DNA from: Cryptomeria japonica
Lineage: Eukaryota > Streptophyta > Pinopsida > Cupressales > Cupressaceae
Length of the DNA stretch: 64,000 nt
Assembly (NCBI RefSeq): GCF_030272615.1
Contig: NC_081408.1
Span: 62,184,614 to 62,248,613 of the forward strand
Direction: 5' to 3'
The notes beneath the pieces were generated by a model. That model saw only the letters and a list, made by a program, of their open reading frames with translations. It searched no databases and was not told where the DNA came from. Of this stretch, positions 36,296 through 47,891 are shown piece by piece. The stretch's first letter is position 1. The number at the start of each line of letters is the position of its first letter. The position numbers and the translations under genes are program-made.

Positions 36296-36299
36296 TTTC

Positions 36300-36317
36300 T
36301 GGCGCCCACCATGGGGC
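36300..36317 (+). promoter_or_regulatory. Primer-binding site of element F
   Basis: TGGCGCCCACCATGGGGC lies four bases after the LTR end. This is the form seen in plant gypsy elements; the priming tRNA was not assigned here. Confidence 0.85.
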
Positions 36318-36369
36318 TAAACCCCATTAATGAAATTGGTTTTCAAGAATATACACTTTTGTAGGTACG

Positions 36370-36640
36370 TGGGAAATAGGAATTAGCGCGTGGAGAATAT
36401 TATTTAGCGCATCTCACTAACATTATAGTGCATACTGTACACTATTTAGCGCATTGGGTTTATACTCTAGCACACGAAGCTCTTAGATTAGCGCATTGCC
36501 TTTACTAACTTTTCCTATAGGTCTCGGTGCGGAAGAAAAATGGAGCAGCACATCCAGAAAATAGAGCCACGCATCGGGTCTGTCAGATAGTGCATCACAG
36601 TCATCCTGTAGCACGTACAGTCTGTTCTGTAGCACATCAT
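36370..36640. repeat. TAGCGC-like motif array, first cluster in the element F leader
   Basis: TTAGCGCGT, TTAGCGCAT, TAGTGCAT, TAGCACAC and GTAGCACGT-type words recur about ten times at irregular spacing. The set is the same core as in element B near 17.5 kb, with CpG-decay variants. Confidence 0.8.
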
Positions 36641-38139
36641 AGACAGAAAACAAAAAGAAAATTGTAACTGAAATTAAATTTAGACTTGTAGAAGTCCACC
36701 AAAATCTAGAATTTTCTAACTATTTGATTGGAATTTTTGCAAGACTCTGACAATTTCTTGCAGGTAGAGCTGGATTTTATTTGTAGAATTACAAATAGTT
36801 TTAGATTTTTGCTAGCTTAGTTAAGTTAGTTAAAATTTAGAGTCATTTTAATTCTTGTTGGATAAAATTGAATTCGCCTTACTTTGGGCTGTAAAATGAA
36901 CCACAACAACAATCTTTTCTTGATTTTCTAGGAGAAAATTTCTCAATTTGGGTTCTAAAAGGAACACAACAATCTTTATTTTTTCAAGAAAGGGCTAAAA
37001 ATAATCTCACTATCCTTTGGTGCTTAAAAGGATCAATTTTAAATTTTTGCAAGAAAAAGGAACCTTGCTTTAAATTTTTGTTTACAATCAAAGAGGGAAG
37101 TCCTTCCCCTTTTATCGATTTCTTTTGTTGACCACCAATATCGAAATTTTTCTTTGTTGACCAAATTATTTTCCTAGATTAGAAAATCATTGATTTGAAG
37201 GAAATAAAAAGAACAGCATGTTTTCGTGGAGCAACATCTCCATTTAGATCTTAGAAAATCATTGACTTGAAAGATAAAAAGAAACTTGTTTGCCTTGTCT
37301 CGAAAGTAGAAGGTATATGCTCTCCCCTTAACTGGGTGATCAAAAAGCTAGCCTACTCTTATGCTTTTAGTCATACTGCATTTACATCCTTTAGCAAGTC
37401 TACCTTCCTGAGGGGTTAAAAATTTCTTAAAGCCATTCGTGGCTGGTGTGAAGGGAACGCCCTAAGTGGGAAACGACTTTTACACCAAGTGTTCCAACCC
37501 AATATAATCAAATGTGGAAAGTGACGAAAGTCCTTTTGAACGATTGTGCGTAGTGATTAGCCTTCCCCCAGTATCCTTGAGATACATAAAGCCTTTGTTC
37601 TAAAGGTTGGGAAGCCTCTTGAGGGAGTTTATCACTGACGACCAAACAGGAAGCTTGATTATGAACTTTAGCATTAGAAACCTTGAGCTGAGTTAGTAAC
37701 CAAACATTTGTAGTATCATAGTGCAACGGTGGGGAAGAATCTACCCCCAAGATTACTCACCATATATCTCTCAAGATAACTACTCAATTGTGAAGCAATT
37801 CACTTTGAGTTAATTTCTGGCAAAAGGCAAAAAAATAGGCGCCCTCTACGGGGTGACACGACTGTTTGAGCTGACAGAGTATCGAGACTAGTGGGCTATG
37901 GTATTACTTATGACCCTTGAATAAAGAGTCTTTTTGAAGTGTATTCTTTGTAACCAAACTTGTTGAAACATTGAGGATTTGAACACATCCTCATAGAACA
38001 TACACTTACTATTTAGATTAGGCTAAAATGGTTATATATTTGGTGTTGTGTCTTCATTTGTTACTTCAAGAAAATCATCCATCAGCATTAAAAGCTTAAG
38101 GCAAAACACCAAAAATGCAGAAAACAATCAAGTCAAGGC

Positions 38140-38525
38140 AGTTTAGCGCGTAAGAGCAACATCTTAGCGCGTATCAAACATAACTTAGCACATCACATCT
38201 TATCATTAGTGCGTAAAGTATTCATAGTAGTGCTTCACCAAAATTTAGAAACAAGCAGTTACAATTAGCACATTCTGAAAATAGTGTAGTGCGTGGAAGC
38301 ATCAACTTAGTGTGTCAAAATTAAGATTTAGCGCATGGCGTATAAACAGTAGCACGTCGGTAGCTCATATTAGTGCATGATATTTTGAAATCAGATCTGA
38401 AACAAAATTTATTATCAGACATAGTTAGTGCATAGACCGGGGCAGCGTAGCATGTGGAGTCTTTCCCTTAGCACTTTGAGAAACTTTGGTAGCACATGGG
38501 GTCTCTTCTTTAGTGTGTGGTCAAG
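38140..38525. repeat. TAGCGC-like motif array, second cluster in the element F leader
   Basis: TTAGCGCGT occurs at about 38143 and 38173, followed by TTAGCACAT, TAGTGCGT, TAGTGCTT, TAGCGCATG, TAGCACGT and TAGTGTGTG variants, about fifteen in all. Confidence 0.8.
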
Positions 38526-39088
38526 ACCAGAAAAATAGGGGGTAAAATATAGGTAAATTTAGAAAATTTTCAAAACATTTTTGACAACCTCTTTTCACCA
38601 ACTTAAACTTCATTAGATCAAAATATCAAGAACAGACCTAGGAAGCTATTTCTAAAAGAAAATTTTGTATCAAACAAAAGTTGTCCAAACATCTAAAACT
38701 GGTCGCACGATAAACATATCTATCCTATCAAAATGAGGAGACATCATCACACATAGCAAATAGGTTCTTTTTTTATCACATGGATTTTATCCCAAACACA
38801 CTTGTTTTAAAACTCTAAGTTGTCAAATCAAGTTTCCATATCGAGAGACTTTTTCCATATCATTTGACGTACTTTGTCATGAGGGGGCATCTAAACCTTC
38901 ACTTGGGTAAAGTAAAACTTGAGTTTCTAAAACAAGATAAACCGAATCCAAACCAACTCAAATAGAACTATTGATCGCTTGTGCATGACTAATCCTCATA
39001 TTCTAAGAAGAAAGAATATTTATCATAACACTAAGTTAAAGAAACAGCAACCAAGTCCTTCAAAATTTGCCAAAAGAAATAAATTTTT

Positions 39089-40708
39089 TATTGGCATTTA
39101 TGTGAACCAGTATAAGGACATAATGATATTGTATGTTGTCATTGATGTCAATATGTGATATGAAGTGAACCGGCATATGTGATATGTGAGAAGAGAGAAT
39201 TGGCATATGTGTGAACCGGTATAGATGCCAAAGTGAAGTGGTATATTTGTTCAAAGATGAACTAGCATGTCAAGGTGAACTGACATATAGTTATGGGAAC
39301 CAGCACATGGAAGCATTGTATGACTACCGGTTGGTAGGTAGTTTTCACTTCAGGATTTCTGGTTGGAATACGTCAAGCCTGTGTGACTCAATTGGTGATC
39401 TTTGTGTGATGAGTTCGCAGTATAACAGAGAACAGATCATGTTGCCACGTAAGCTCTATACACGTGAAGGATCTTGCATGAAGAAGACTATCTCTATCTA
39501 CCTTGGGAATGTGTGAAGTTTGTTAAATGGTGATAACGTGTGATGGGTTATCAACCACCATGAAATCAGTGGATAATGGATGATGGAGAATGTCTTGAGA
39601 TCGATTCAAGATTGTTGCATTTAATGCAGTATGATTCAACGGTCAGGATTGAACCGTTTGAATTGCTTAACCTAATAGGTTTAGAGTTTAGGGTTTTTGC
39701 TACAGACCTATCTGTTTCCTATAAGGTCAATGTTGTGTTTCTTTCTAAGGTTGTTGGCAAAAGTTGTGTGTGTGTATCCAAGGGTAGTGATACGTGATTC
39801 TTGCCAAACCAAAGGAGAGAAGAGATACCTACAAAGTGAATGTGCAGAAGGTGAAGAGGAGCCAAAATGGATCTGCATTAGCATTGAGTGTTGTTACCAG
39901 ATCATTGTAATTCTTGTTGATCTTTAACCACTTCAACAGTTGTGAAATCCCTTAATAGGGTAGCCTTAACTAGCTTGATACAAATCCCTTAACACGGTAG
40001 CTTTAATCGGCTTGATTCAAATCCCTTAACAAGGTAACTCAAAGTTATTGAGTTCTGGGAAGCTATAGAGCTCTGGATATCCTTTAGCTATTGAGTTCTT
40101 GAAATCCTCTAACAAGGTAACCCTAACCGGGTTTAACACTTTACTGGGTATTATAGCCATCCCTTAACTAAGTGATCCCTAATAGGATCGATTCCTAGCA
40201 AAACCTATTGTAATGTCTTTAACCAGGCAAGGCTCCTAATAGAGCGGACTTCTAAAAAGTTCAAAAATAGCTTGTGGGTATTCATCCCCACCATGGTTTT
40301 TTCCAGTTGGGTTTCCATGTGAAAAATATGTGTCATGTGTGATGCTTTTATCTTGTGATGCTTTGTTATTACCTATTGAGTATATGATGGTTCTGTGTTT
40401 TATGCCTATCTATAAAACATATTTAACTAGCTATTATGAAGATCTGATGATAGTTTATGTGTTCATGCATGAGGATGTAATGGTACTATAGTATTGAGCT
40501 AAGAGGAAATCTTAGTGAGTAACCGGTCTATGATCGCTTTAGTTGTTATGGGTCTTACCAGTTGCACTCTATTTCAACCAGTATCACTATTTGCCAGTCA
40601 TTTGGAGTATTTGTTGTCAAACCAATTTTGAACTATATTTTTGTTTGTATTGATTCACCCACCCTCTCAGTATCAGTTTGGTACTATTCATTCATCTTTG
40701 AGTTATCA
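39089..40708 (+). mobile_element. 5' LTR of element D
   Basis: It starts TATTGGCATTTATGTG, where the 3' LTR has TGTTGGCATTTATGTG, so the terminal TG is mutated. It ends GAGTTATCA two bases before the primer-binding site. A 37-bp tandem repeat with CCCTTAACAGGGT-like cores begins at about 39949. Confidence 0.92.
39940..40210 (+). repeat. 37-bp tandem repeat with hairpin core in the element D 5' LTR
   Basis: AAATCCCTTAAYANGGTA units start at about 39949, 39986 and 40023, exactly 37 bp apart, followed by looser CCTCTAACAAGGTAA and CCCTTAACTAAGT copies. The core (CCCTTAACAGGGT) can pair with itself. The same array recurs in the 3' LTR at 55141, 55178 and 55215. Confidence 0.88.
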
Positions 40709-40710
40709 AT

Positions 40711-40722
40711 TGGTATTAGAGC
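40711..40722 (+). promoter_or_regulatory. Primer-binding site of element D
   Basis: TGGTATTAGAGC is one change from TGGTATCAGAGC, the plant initiator-Met tRNA site found intact in element E. Confidence 0.88.
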
Positions 40723-40779
40723 ATCCTGTAGGTCCTCTATGTTTTAAGCTTAACCGCTTGAGGTAAAGATCCCAGTCAA

Positions 40780-41910
40780 ATGATGAAGAGGGAAGGTCAA
40801 AAGTTTAATAGGGAAAATTTCGGTATATGGAAGGATAGGATGAAGATATTCATCAGAAGCATGGGTGCTCAACACTAGAGTTATGTTGAGAATGTCTATG
40901 TTGTCCCTACCGGTACTCTCACTGATGACCGAAAGAGAGAGATACAAGAAAATGGGCAAGTCATAGAAGCCCTCATTATTAGTCTATCTGACATTGAGTT
41001 TATTGATGTTCAGGACAAGGTAAATCCCAAAGAGGTATGGGATGCTCTTGAAAATATCTATGGTGGTGATGAACATGTAAAATAGGCTAAGGAAGAAAGC
41101 CTGAGAAGGAAGTTTGAAGATATGCGAATGGTTGAAGGTGAGACCATTCAACAATATGGAATAAGAATTAAAATGATTTTTGGAGAAATCAAGAGTGCGG
41201 GTGGTAAAATAGAAGATTCCACTATGGTAAGCAAAGTCTTGAGATCCCTGTTGCCAATCTATGCAATAAGGGTTGCTGCTATTCAAGAGCTGAGATCAAT
41301 AGACAAGACTAAGGTATCCTTGGACTCCATCATAGCTAAGCTGACAGCCTATGAGCTAAACAATTTTGATGGCAGTGTTCAAAAGACTAAATTAGCATTT
41401 AAAGCCTCTGCTATACCATCTGGAAAAGTAAAAGAAGCTAGCACTAGTGATGAACCTAGTCAAAGTAGAGAAATGACTGATGAAGACATTCTGATGGCAT
41501 TTGAAGCTCTCCTTGCCAAGAAGCTTCCTAAAGGAGCCGATAAATACAAAGGTAAGCTACCTTTGAAATGCTTTTCCTATAACTAGATAGGATATATTGC
41601 TATAAATTGTCCTAATGGCGATAACAAGGACAAACCAGAAAGGTTAAGGAAAATTAAAGGAGGAAACTGGAGAAACTATTTTGTGGCAGTTGATGAAGGT
41701 GTCACAGATGAAGAACTAGAGGATGAAGAAAATGAAGACATTGTGTTTGTTGCTGTGAAAGAAGATGTGTCAAACAAGAAGGCTCTTGTCTCCCAGTTTG
41801 ATAATTCCAATGAGTGGATTATTGACAGTGGTTGTTCTCACCATATGACAGGTAACCGGAGCAAGTTTCTATCCTTAGAGGAGTATGATGGTGGTGTGGT
41901 TCACTTTGGC
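40780..41910 (+). pseudogene. Element D gag and start of protease (broken by stops, cut by element E)
   Basis: The frame starts at ATG 40780 or 40783 and encodes copia gag: NFGIWKDRMKIF, VWDALENIYGGDEHV, LRRKFEDMRMVEGE and a zinc-knuckle region (LPLKCFSYN, stop, IGYIAINC) that has lost two zinc ligands. Stops are at about 40876, 41083 and 41584. The protease site WIIDSGCSHHMTG is intact just before the E insertion. The reading resumes in phase at 51084 once E and one copy of AATGA are set aside. Confidence 0.9.
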
Positions 41911-41915
41911 AATGA

Positions 41916-43422
41916 TGTTGGCAATATTGCATTATAATAGACAATGAAAGATTGTTGGCATTTCTTAAGGATATTGAGAAGGTTGTTGATGATTATGGAT
42001 ATAACTGATTAAAGATGTTTTACTATCTTGATATTATTATTTTGTCATTGATGTCAAGAAATTGATTTTCTAATTCAGTAAGATGTTGCCATATCTTGAG
42101 AAGTATGATATGAAGATTATAAAGATGTCGGTAAAAGACACAAGAAAGAATATGATGAATAAGGTATTCAATGGGCAACTACTACCGAGTCAAACAATGA
42201 TGAGATCATGATGTTTTAGATTGTTTTAACATCATAGATATGTTGTAAATTGTAAAGGTTAATACTATACTATGTTATCAAGAAAGGAACCTAGTTGGTA
42301 AACCCTAAGGTTATCGCTATTGGTTAATCAAGGCAAAATGTCTACCAAGTGGAGTTTAGTATTCACCGAGTTGTTACCGAGTTGTAACTAAGCTATAACA
42401 GAATGCATTAAATGTTTACATGTGGTATTTAATGAAGGAAGCTGATGAGCTGGAGTAGATTAAATGATTGGTAAGTCATGGAAGAAGTTTATTAATGAAT
42501 CTAAGGCAAAGGAAAGTCAGCATGAAGATCTACAGCTCAGATTGAACCGCAATACCCTAGCACAAGTTCCAAGACTATTATGCAAGTTCCAAGGTGGGGT
42601 AAACCATTTTCAGATAAAAAGATACATTGAACCTAGACAAGATCGAAGATTTGATGGCTATGATTGATCATGGGAAATGTGATCAAGGACATTAAGTGGC
42701 TAATTGTTTATAAATAGGAAACTATTGATAAACAATGTATGTGGGCAAGTGTATGCACAGGGATACTACATAGTGATTACCGAGCATAGAAGCTTGAAGA
42801 CCTGTTAGAATAACAGAGTATAGAAGCCCAGTAGATAGACAAGATTAGTTCTATGTCTAGATTGTTTTGAACAAATAGGATTCTACTTTAGCATTTTAGA
42901 TGTGAAGTTGCAGATAGATTTTTATTATTGTTATTTTGTGAAAGTGACAAAAAACTCTTAACCGAGCGGACTTAACAGTCTTATATGTAAACCCTCTAGC
43001 AAGGTGACATTCTGATTGAATGTTTTAAATCCTTTAACAAGGTCAGTTATAACAAAGTGAAGATCCTAACACATCTGAGGGAAATCCCTTAGCCGGGTTA
43101 CATCTAGCAATGTGTTTGCAATCTTTAATAGGATTTCCTTTTAATCGAGCATACTCTAGAAGAGTATATTTCTTAGTGGGTCCGAAATCCCACAGTGGTT
43201 TTTTCCTATTTGGGTTTCCACGTTAAATTTGGTGTTATGAGGTTTATATTGTTCATATGCTTTTGAGTTTGCATGTTTAACAGTTTTGGCTATATTACTA
43301 ATATATATGTTACCGAGGTTGAATCTGATGTTTTTATGGATGATTAAGTTTGTATGATTCACCCCCCCCTCTCATCTTGTTGGCTATTGGATTTGTACTT
43401 ATATTAAGTATCAAAACTATCA
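41916..43422 (+). mobile_element. 5' LTR of element E
   Basis: It starts TGTTGGCAATATTGC and ends AACTATCA. TATAAATAG is at 42709-42717; the 3' LTR has TATAAATTG at the same place. Relative to the 3' LTR it carries an extra stretch of about 20 bp (near 42570) that includes a repeat of CAAGTTCCAAG. Its end region has the same CCCTTA...GGGT style motifs as element D. Confidence 0.95.
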
Positions 43423-43424
43423 AT

Positions 43425-43436
43425 TGGTATCAGAGC
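43425..43436 (+). promoter_or_regulatory. Primer-binding site of element E
   Basis: TGGTATCAGAGC, two bases after the LTR, is complementary to the 3' region of plant initiator-Met tRNA, the usual primer of plant copia elements. Confidence 0.93.
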
Positions 43437-43486
43437 TTTGGACTCAGGAAGGAAATTTTAAAGGCATTTGAGTTAAAGATCCAAAG

Positions 43487-44873
43487 ATGTATAAGAGGGA
43501 TGCACCAAAGCTGAACAAGTCAAGTTTCTCTACATGGCAGAAAAGGATGAAGCTACATCTATCAAGAGTTGGAGAATATGTTGTATACTATCTGGAGAAT
43601 GATTTTGTTATACCAAGCACCTATCCATTGACTATGGAAGAGATAAACGCAAAGCAAGAACATATTCAAGCAATGATTGAAATAACATCTACATTGACTG
43701 ATTCAGAGTTTAATGATCTAGAAGGCTGCAATGATGCAAAGGCAATGTGGGATAAGCTCATATCAGTATATGGAGGAGATGAACATATTCAAAGAGCAAA
43801 AGTAGACAATCTGAGAGGACAACTTGAATCTATGAGGATGAATGAAGGTGAGAACATAACTCAGTACAGTACAAGACTAAAGGAGATTGTCAATCAAATC
43901 AAAGGAGCAGGTGGAACTATTGAAGAAAAGGATATAACAAGTAAGTTGTTAAGAACCCTTCTACCAGCTTATGCAATCTAAGTTTCTGCAATCAATGAAT
44001 TGAGGTCCGTACCTAATATGCCAGTTTCTTTGGATGCTACTATTGGTAAGCTACATGCATTTGAGTTAAGTAATTTTGATAACAGTGGATCTTCAGTACA
44101 AATAAAGTTGAATCTGCATTTAGTTCTTTTTATCTTGATGAATCTAATGATTATAGTGAAAGAAAGTATAAGCACTCTGAAGAAGATCACAATGGAGCAA
44201 GTGAAAGATTTCGGAAGAACATGGAAGAAGTACACAAACTATATGAAGAAATCAGAAAGCAAGAAGAGTTTGAAGCACTATTAGCCAAAAGGTTACTAAG
44301 AGGCAAAAGTAAGTATAAAGGAAAACTATCTTTGAAATGTTTCAATTCTGATAAGATAGGACATATGGCTTCTAACTATCTTGACAAAGATTTTACTGAA
44401 AAGAGAGATTACCGAGATGATAGAAAGAAAGATAACCATTACAGAGGACACCGAGACTTCAAAAGAAGAGATAGAAAGACATGCTTGATAACTGATGATG
44501 AATCTAACAATGATAAATCAGATGAGACTAATATAGAGGAAGTTGTTTATGTGGTTATCAAGGATGGCTCAGATGAAGAAAGGTATGAAGAAAAATCCTT
44601 AATATCTCACATAAACACTAATGATTCGTGGATTATAGATAGTGGATACTCACATCATATGACAGGTGATAAACACAAGTTTGTTATGTTAGAAGATTAT
44701 GATGGAGGCTATGTTAGATTTGGTAATGATGCACCATGTCTGATAAGAGGTAAAGGATCTATAACACTTCTTGATAATGCAAGATGCAATGATGTTTATT
44801 GGGTTGAAGGTTTGAAACACAATTTATTGAGTGTAGCACAGCTAAACAACATAGGTTACCAAATAGAATTTTA
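43487..44873 (+). pseudogene. Element E gag and protease (stop plus frameshift)
   Basis: ATG at 43487 opens copia gag (FSTWQKRMKLHL, MWDKLISVYGGDEHIQ, LESMRMNEGENITQYSTRL). A TAA at 43979-43981 and a frameshift near 44100 follow. The next frame (44221-44874) holds a zinc knuckle, CFNSDKIGHMASNY, in which two of three Cys are lost, and the protease site WIIDSGYSHHMTG, where the usual Cys after DSG is Tyr. A GLKHNLLSVAQL segment ends at TAG 44872-44874. Neither nucleocapsid nor protease is likely to work. Confidence 0.9.
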
Positions 44874-44874
44874 G

Positions 44875-45980
44875 AAAGGAATTGTCAAAGTTCATGACAA
44901 GAATGGAAAGTTAGCTGCTACCAGGACACAAACAAAAGGTAATACATTTCACCTTGACTCAACTCGGAATAAGTGTTTGCATGCAAAGATTGATGATACT
45001 TGGTTATGACATAAAAAGGTTTTGTCACGTAAATTTTGATAATCTGATCAAAATAAGTAAGAAGCACAAAGTAAGAGGTCTATCGAGTCTTGAAAAACTT
45101 GAGAATGCTATGTGTTGAGGATGCCAGATGGGTAAGATGACAAGATCAAGCTTTTCAAGTAAGTCTTACACTTCTAAGGGAATTTTAGATCCAGTGCACA
45201 CTGATTTTTGTGGTCCTATGAAATTTCAAAGTTATTATGGTGATAAGTATTTCATATTATTTGTGGATGACTATTCAAGGATGATGTCAGTAATGTTTTT
45301 AAAGAAAAAATCAGAAGCTTTTCAAATGTTTAAATGGTACAAGGCAAAAGTTGAAAATGAAACAAGAAGACAACTAAAATGTCTTAGATCAGATAGAGGA
45401 GGAGAGTTCACATCTGATGAATTTAACTTATTCTGCAATGATCATGGTATTAAAAGACAAGTCTCTACACCAAGAACTCCACAGCAGAATGGAATAGCTG
45501 AAAGAAGAAATAGATCTATTGTGGATTGTGCTAGAACACTGATGATTGAAAAGAAGGTGCCACAAACATTTTAGAGAGAAGCAATAAGCACAATTGTTTA
45601 CACCTTGAACCGAGTTCAATTGAAGAAAGGTACTTTGAAGACACCATATGAAATCTGGTATGATAAGAAACCTAATGTTAGTTATTTTAAAATCTTTGGA
45701 AGTAGATGATATGTTCATAAAGATGATAGAAATGGCAAGTTTGATCAAAAAAGTGAAGAAGGAACATTTTTAGGTTATTCTTCCAGAAGCAAAGCATTTA
45801 AATGTCTGATCAAATCATCTAACAAAATAGTAGAAAGTACAAATGTGAAAATTGATGAATTTGTAGAAAGAAATGATGAAAGAAATTCCAAGGAACCAAA
45901 AGACTATGATGAATTTGTCTATGTTCAACTGAGAAGTCCTATCGAGAAGACTATTGAAGAAAATGAAGAGAATATCTAGT
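44875..45980 (+). pseudogene. Element E integrase (broken)
   Basis: A frameshift near 45010 precedes the zinc-binding remnant. The core reads HTDFCGPMKF (Asp), FVDDYSRMM, CLRSDRGGEFTSDEF (Asp), and TPQQNGIAERRNR (Glu), so the DDE set is intact in the 45128-45574 frame. Stops at 45572 (TAG), 45706 (TGA) and 45977 (TAG) break the C-terminal region, which has FLGYSSRSKAFKC. Confidence 0.9.
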
Positions 45981-45982
45981 TA

Positions 45983-47673
45983 TTGAGTGATGAAGAAGAT
46001 CATACAGAGACTACCGAGCTTGTATTAGCCAAGTATGTCAGAAGACATCATGCACCAAGTCAAATTATAGGAGATAAGGATGAGCTAGTGATGACAAGGA
46101 GCAAACTGAGACAAAACACATGTTTGATATCTGAATTTGAACCGAGAATAGTGAAAGAGGCATTTAACAATGAAGATTGGGTAAATGCTATGACAGAAGA
46201 GATTGATCAAATCAAGAAGAATGACACATGGACACTAATCCCAAGACTGAAGGACAAAAATGTAATCGGTACAAAGTGGATTTTTAGAAACAAGCTAAAT
46301 GAAAAGGAGAAGTCATTCAGAAGAAAGCAAGATTAGTTTGCAAAGGTTATGCTCAAGAAGAAGGAATTGATTATGGTGAAACCTTTGCACTTGTTGCTAG
46401 ACTTGAAGGAGTAAGAACATTGTTGGCCTATGTTGCTTTTAAGAACTTCAAGGTATATCAAATGGATGTCAAATTTGCATTTCTGAATGGAATATTAGAA
46501 GAAGAAGTTTTCATTGAACAACCTGAAGGATTTGTTGAGGACAATAATAAAGATCAGGTATGTAAATTGAACAAAGCTTTATATGGTTTGAAACAAGCAC
46601 CAAGAGCATGGTATGCAAGATTGAACTATTATTTGATCAAGATTGGTTTTATAAGGACAAGTGAGAACAACAACATGTACACGAAGAATGATGCAAATGG
46701 AATACTAATCTCAGCCATATTTGTTGATGATATTATATTTTGTGGTAATGACTCTTTATGCAAGAACTTTGGAAATGAAATGAGCAAAGAATTTGAGATG
46801 TCATTAATCGGTGAGATAAAGTATTTTATATTTTTATAGATACTACAAATGAAAAATGAGATTTTCATTACTCAATCCAAGTACATAAAGGAAATCTTGA
46901 AGAAATTTGGAATGGATGATTCAAAACCAGTAAGTACTCCTATGACTACCAACTATAAATTATCTAAGAATGATGAATCTGCATCTATTGATGAGGCAAT
47001 CTACCGATCCATGATTGGAAAACTATAATATGTTGTTCACAGCAAACTAGACATAACACATGTAGTAGGTATAGTTGCAAGATACTCTACAGATCCTAAG
47101 ATAACACACATGACAGTAATCAAAAGAATTTTTAGATACTTGAAAGGCACAGAGGATTATGGCTTAGTATATCAGAAAGGAAATGATTTTGATTTAAAAG
47201 TTTATACTGATGTTGATTGGGCAGGCAACATTGATGACAGAAAAAGCATAAGTGGAGGAGCTTTCTTTTTGGGAGAAAGACTAGTGAGTTGGCTTAGCAA
47301 GAAACAAGGATGTGTTTCACAGTCAACAGGAGAAGCTAAATACGTTGCTGCAACATTGAATTGTACCAACATTGCATGGATAAAACAACTATTGGAAGGT
47401 ATAAATGAGAAAGTTACCAAGCCAGTAACTATATTCTATGACATTACTAGTGCCATTAATATATCAAACAATCATGTTATGCACTCTAAGACAAAGCACA
47501 TATCTATCAAATATCATTATCTTAGAGAAGAAGCTCAAGAGAAGAAAGTAGTGTTGGAATATGTTAGCACAAAGAAGCAAATAGTAGATATCTTCACCAA
47601 GCCACTACCAAAGGACACTTTTGAATATCTCAGAAGCAAGTTAGGGGTCCTACCCCTATCTTCTACTCACTGA
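45983..47673 (+). pseudogene. Element E reverse transcriptase and RNase H (broken)
   Basis: RT begins in one frame (EDWVNAMTEEIDQIKKNDTW, NVIGTKWIFRNK). It loses one base near 46305 and continues in another: [44 protein letters not shown] and the catalytic FVDDIIF. Stops are at about 46838 and 47027. RNase H reads VYTDVDWAGN, RKSISGGAFFLG, TGEAKYVAA and FYDITSAINIS, and ends DIFTKPLPKDTFEYLRSKLG before TGA 47671-47673. The active-site Asp pair of RT is intact. Confidence 0.92.
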
Positions 47674-47891
47674 CTGAGTTCAGTGAAAGTATCAATCTGA
47701 TGACTCTAATGAATATCTTTTGGGAGTTGATGCTAAGTTATACACTTTAGGATGTTTTCTAAAAGTGTACTAGAATTAATACAAGAAATATTACCGGGAA
47801 CAGGAATTGAAGACAAATGCTCTGACTGAGACTCAGTTGATACACAACAGTAAGAAATCACTTCTTACAGAAAGAAATTATGTTTTAGTTT

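Larger units (their letters stand above)
36318..39088 (+). other. Leader of element F, non-coding
   Basis: About 2.8 kb between the primer-binding site and the D insertion has no credible ORF. It holds two clusters of TAGCGC-like motifs (listed separately) and a GC-richer block near 37430-37860 (for example GGGAACGCCCTAAGTGGG). Long leaders are common in Tat elements. The target site TTTTT of element D is at 39084-39088. Confidence 0.65.

Noticed and set aside
39211-39927. Plus-strand frames of 73-101 codons in the element D LTR
   Set aside because: Contained in a defined LTR and only partly kept in the other LTR copy; no domain.
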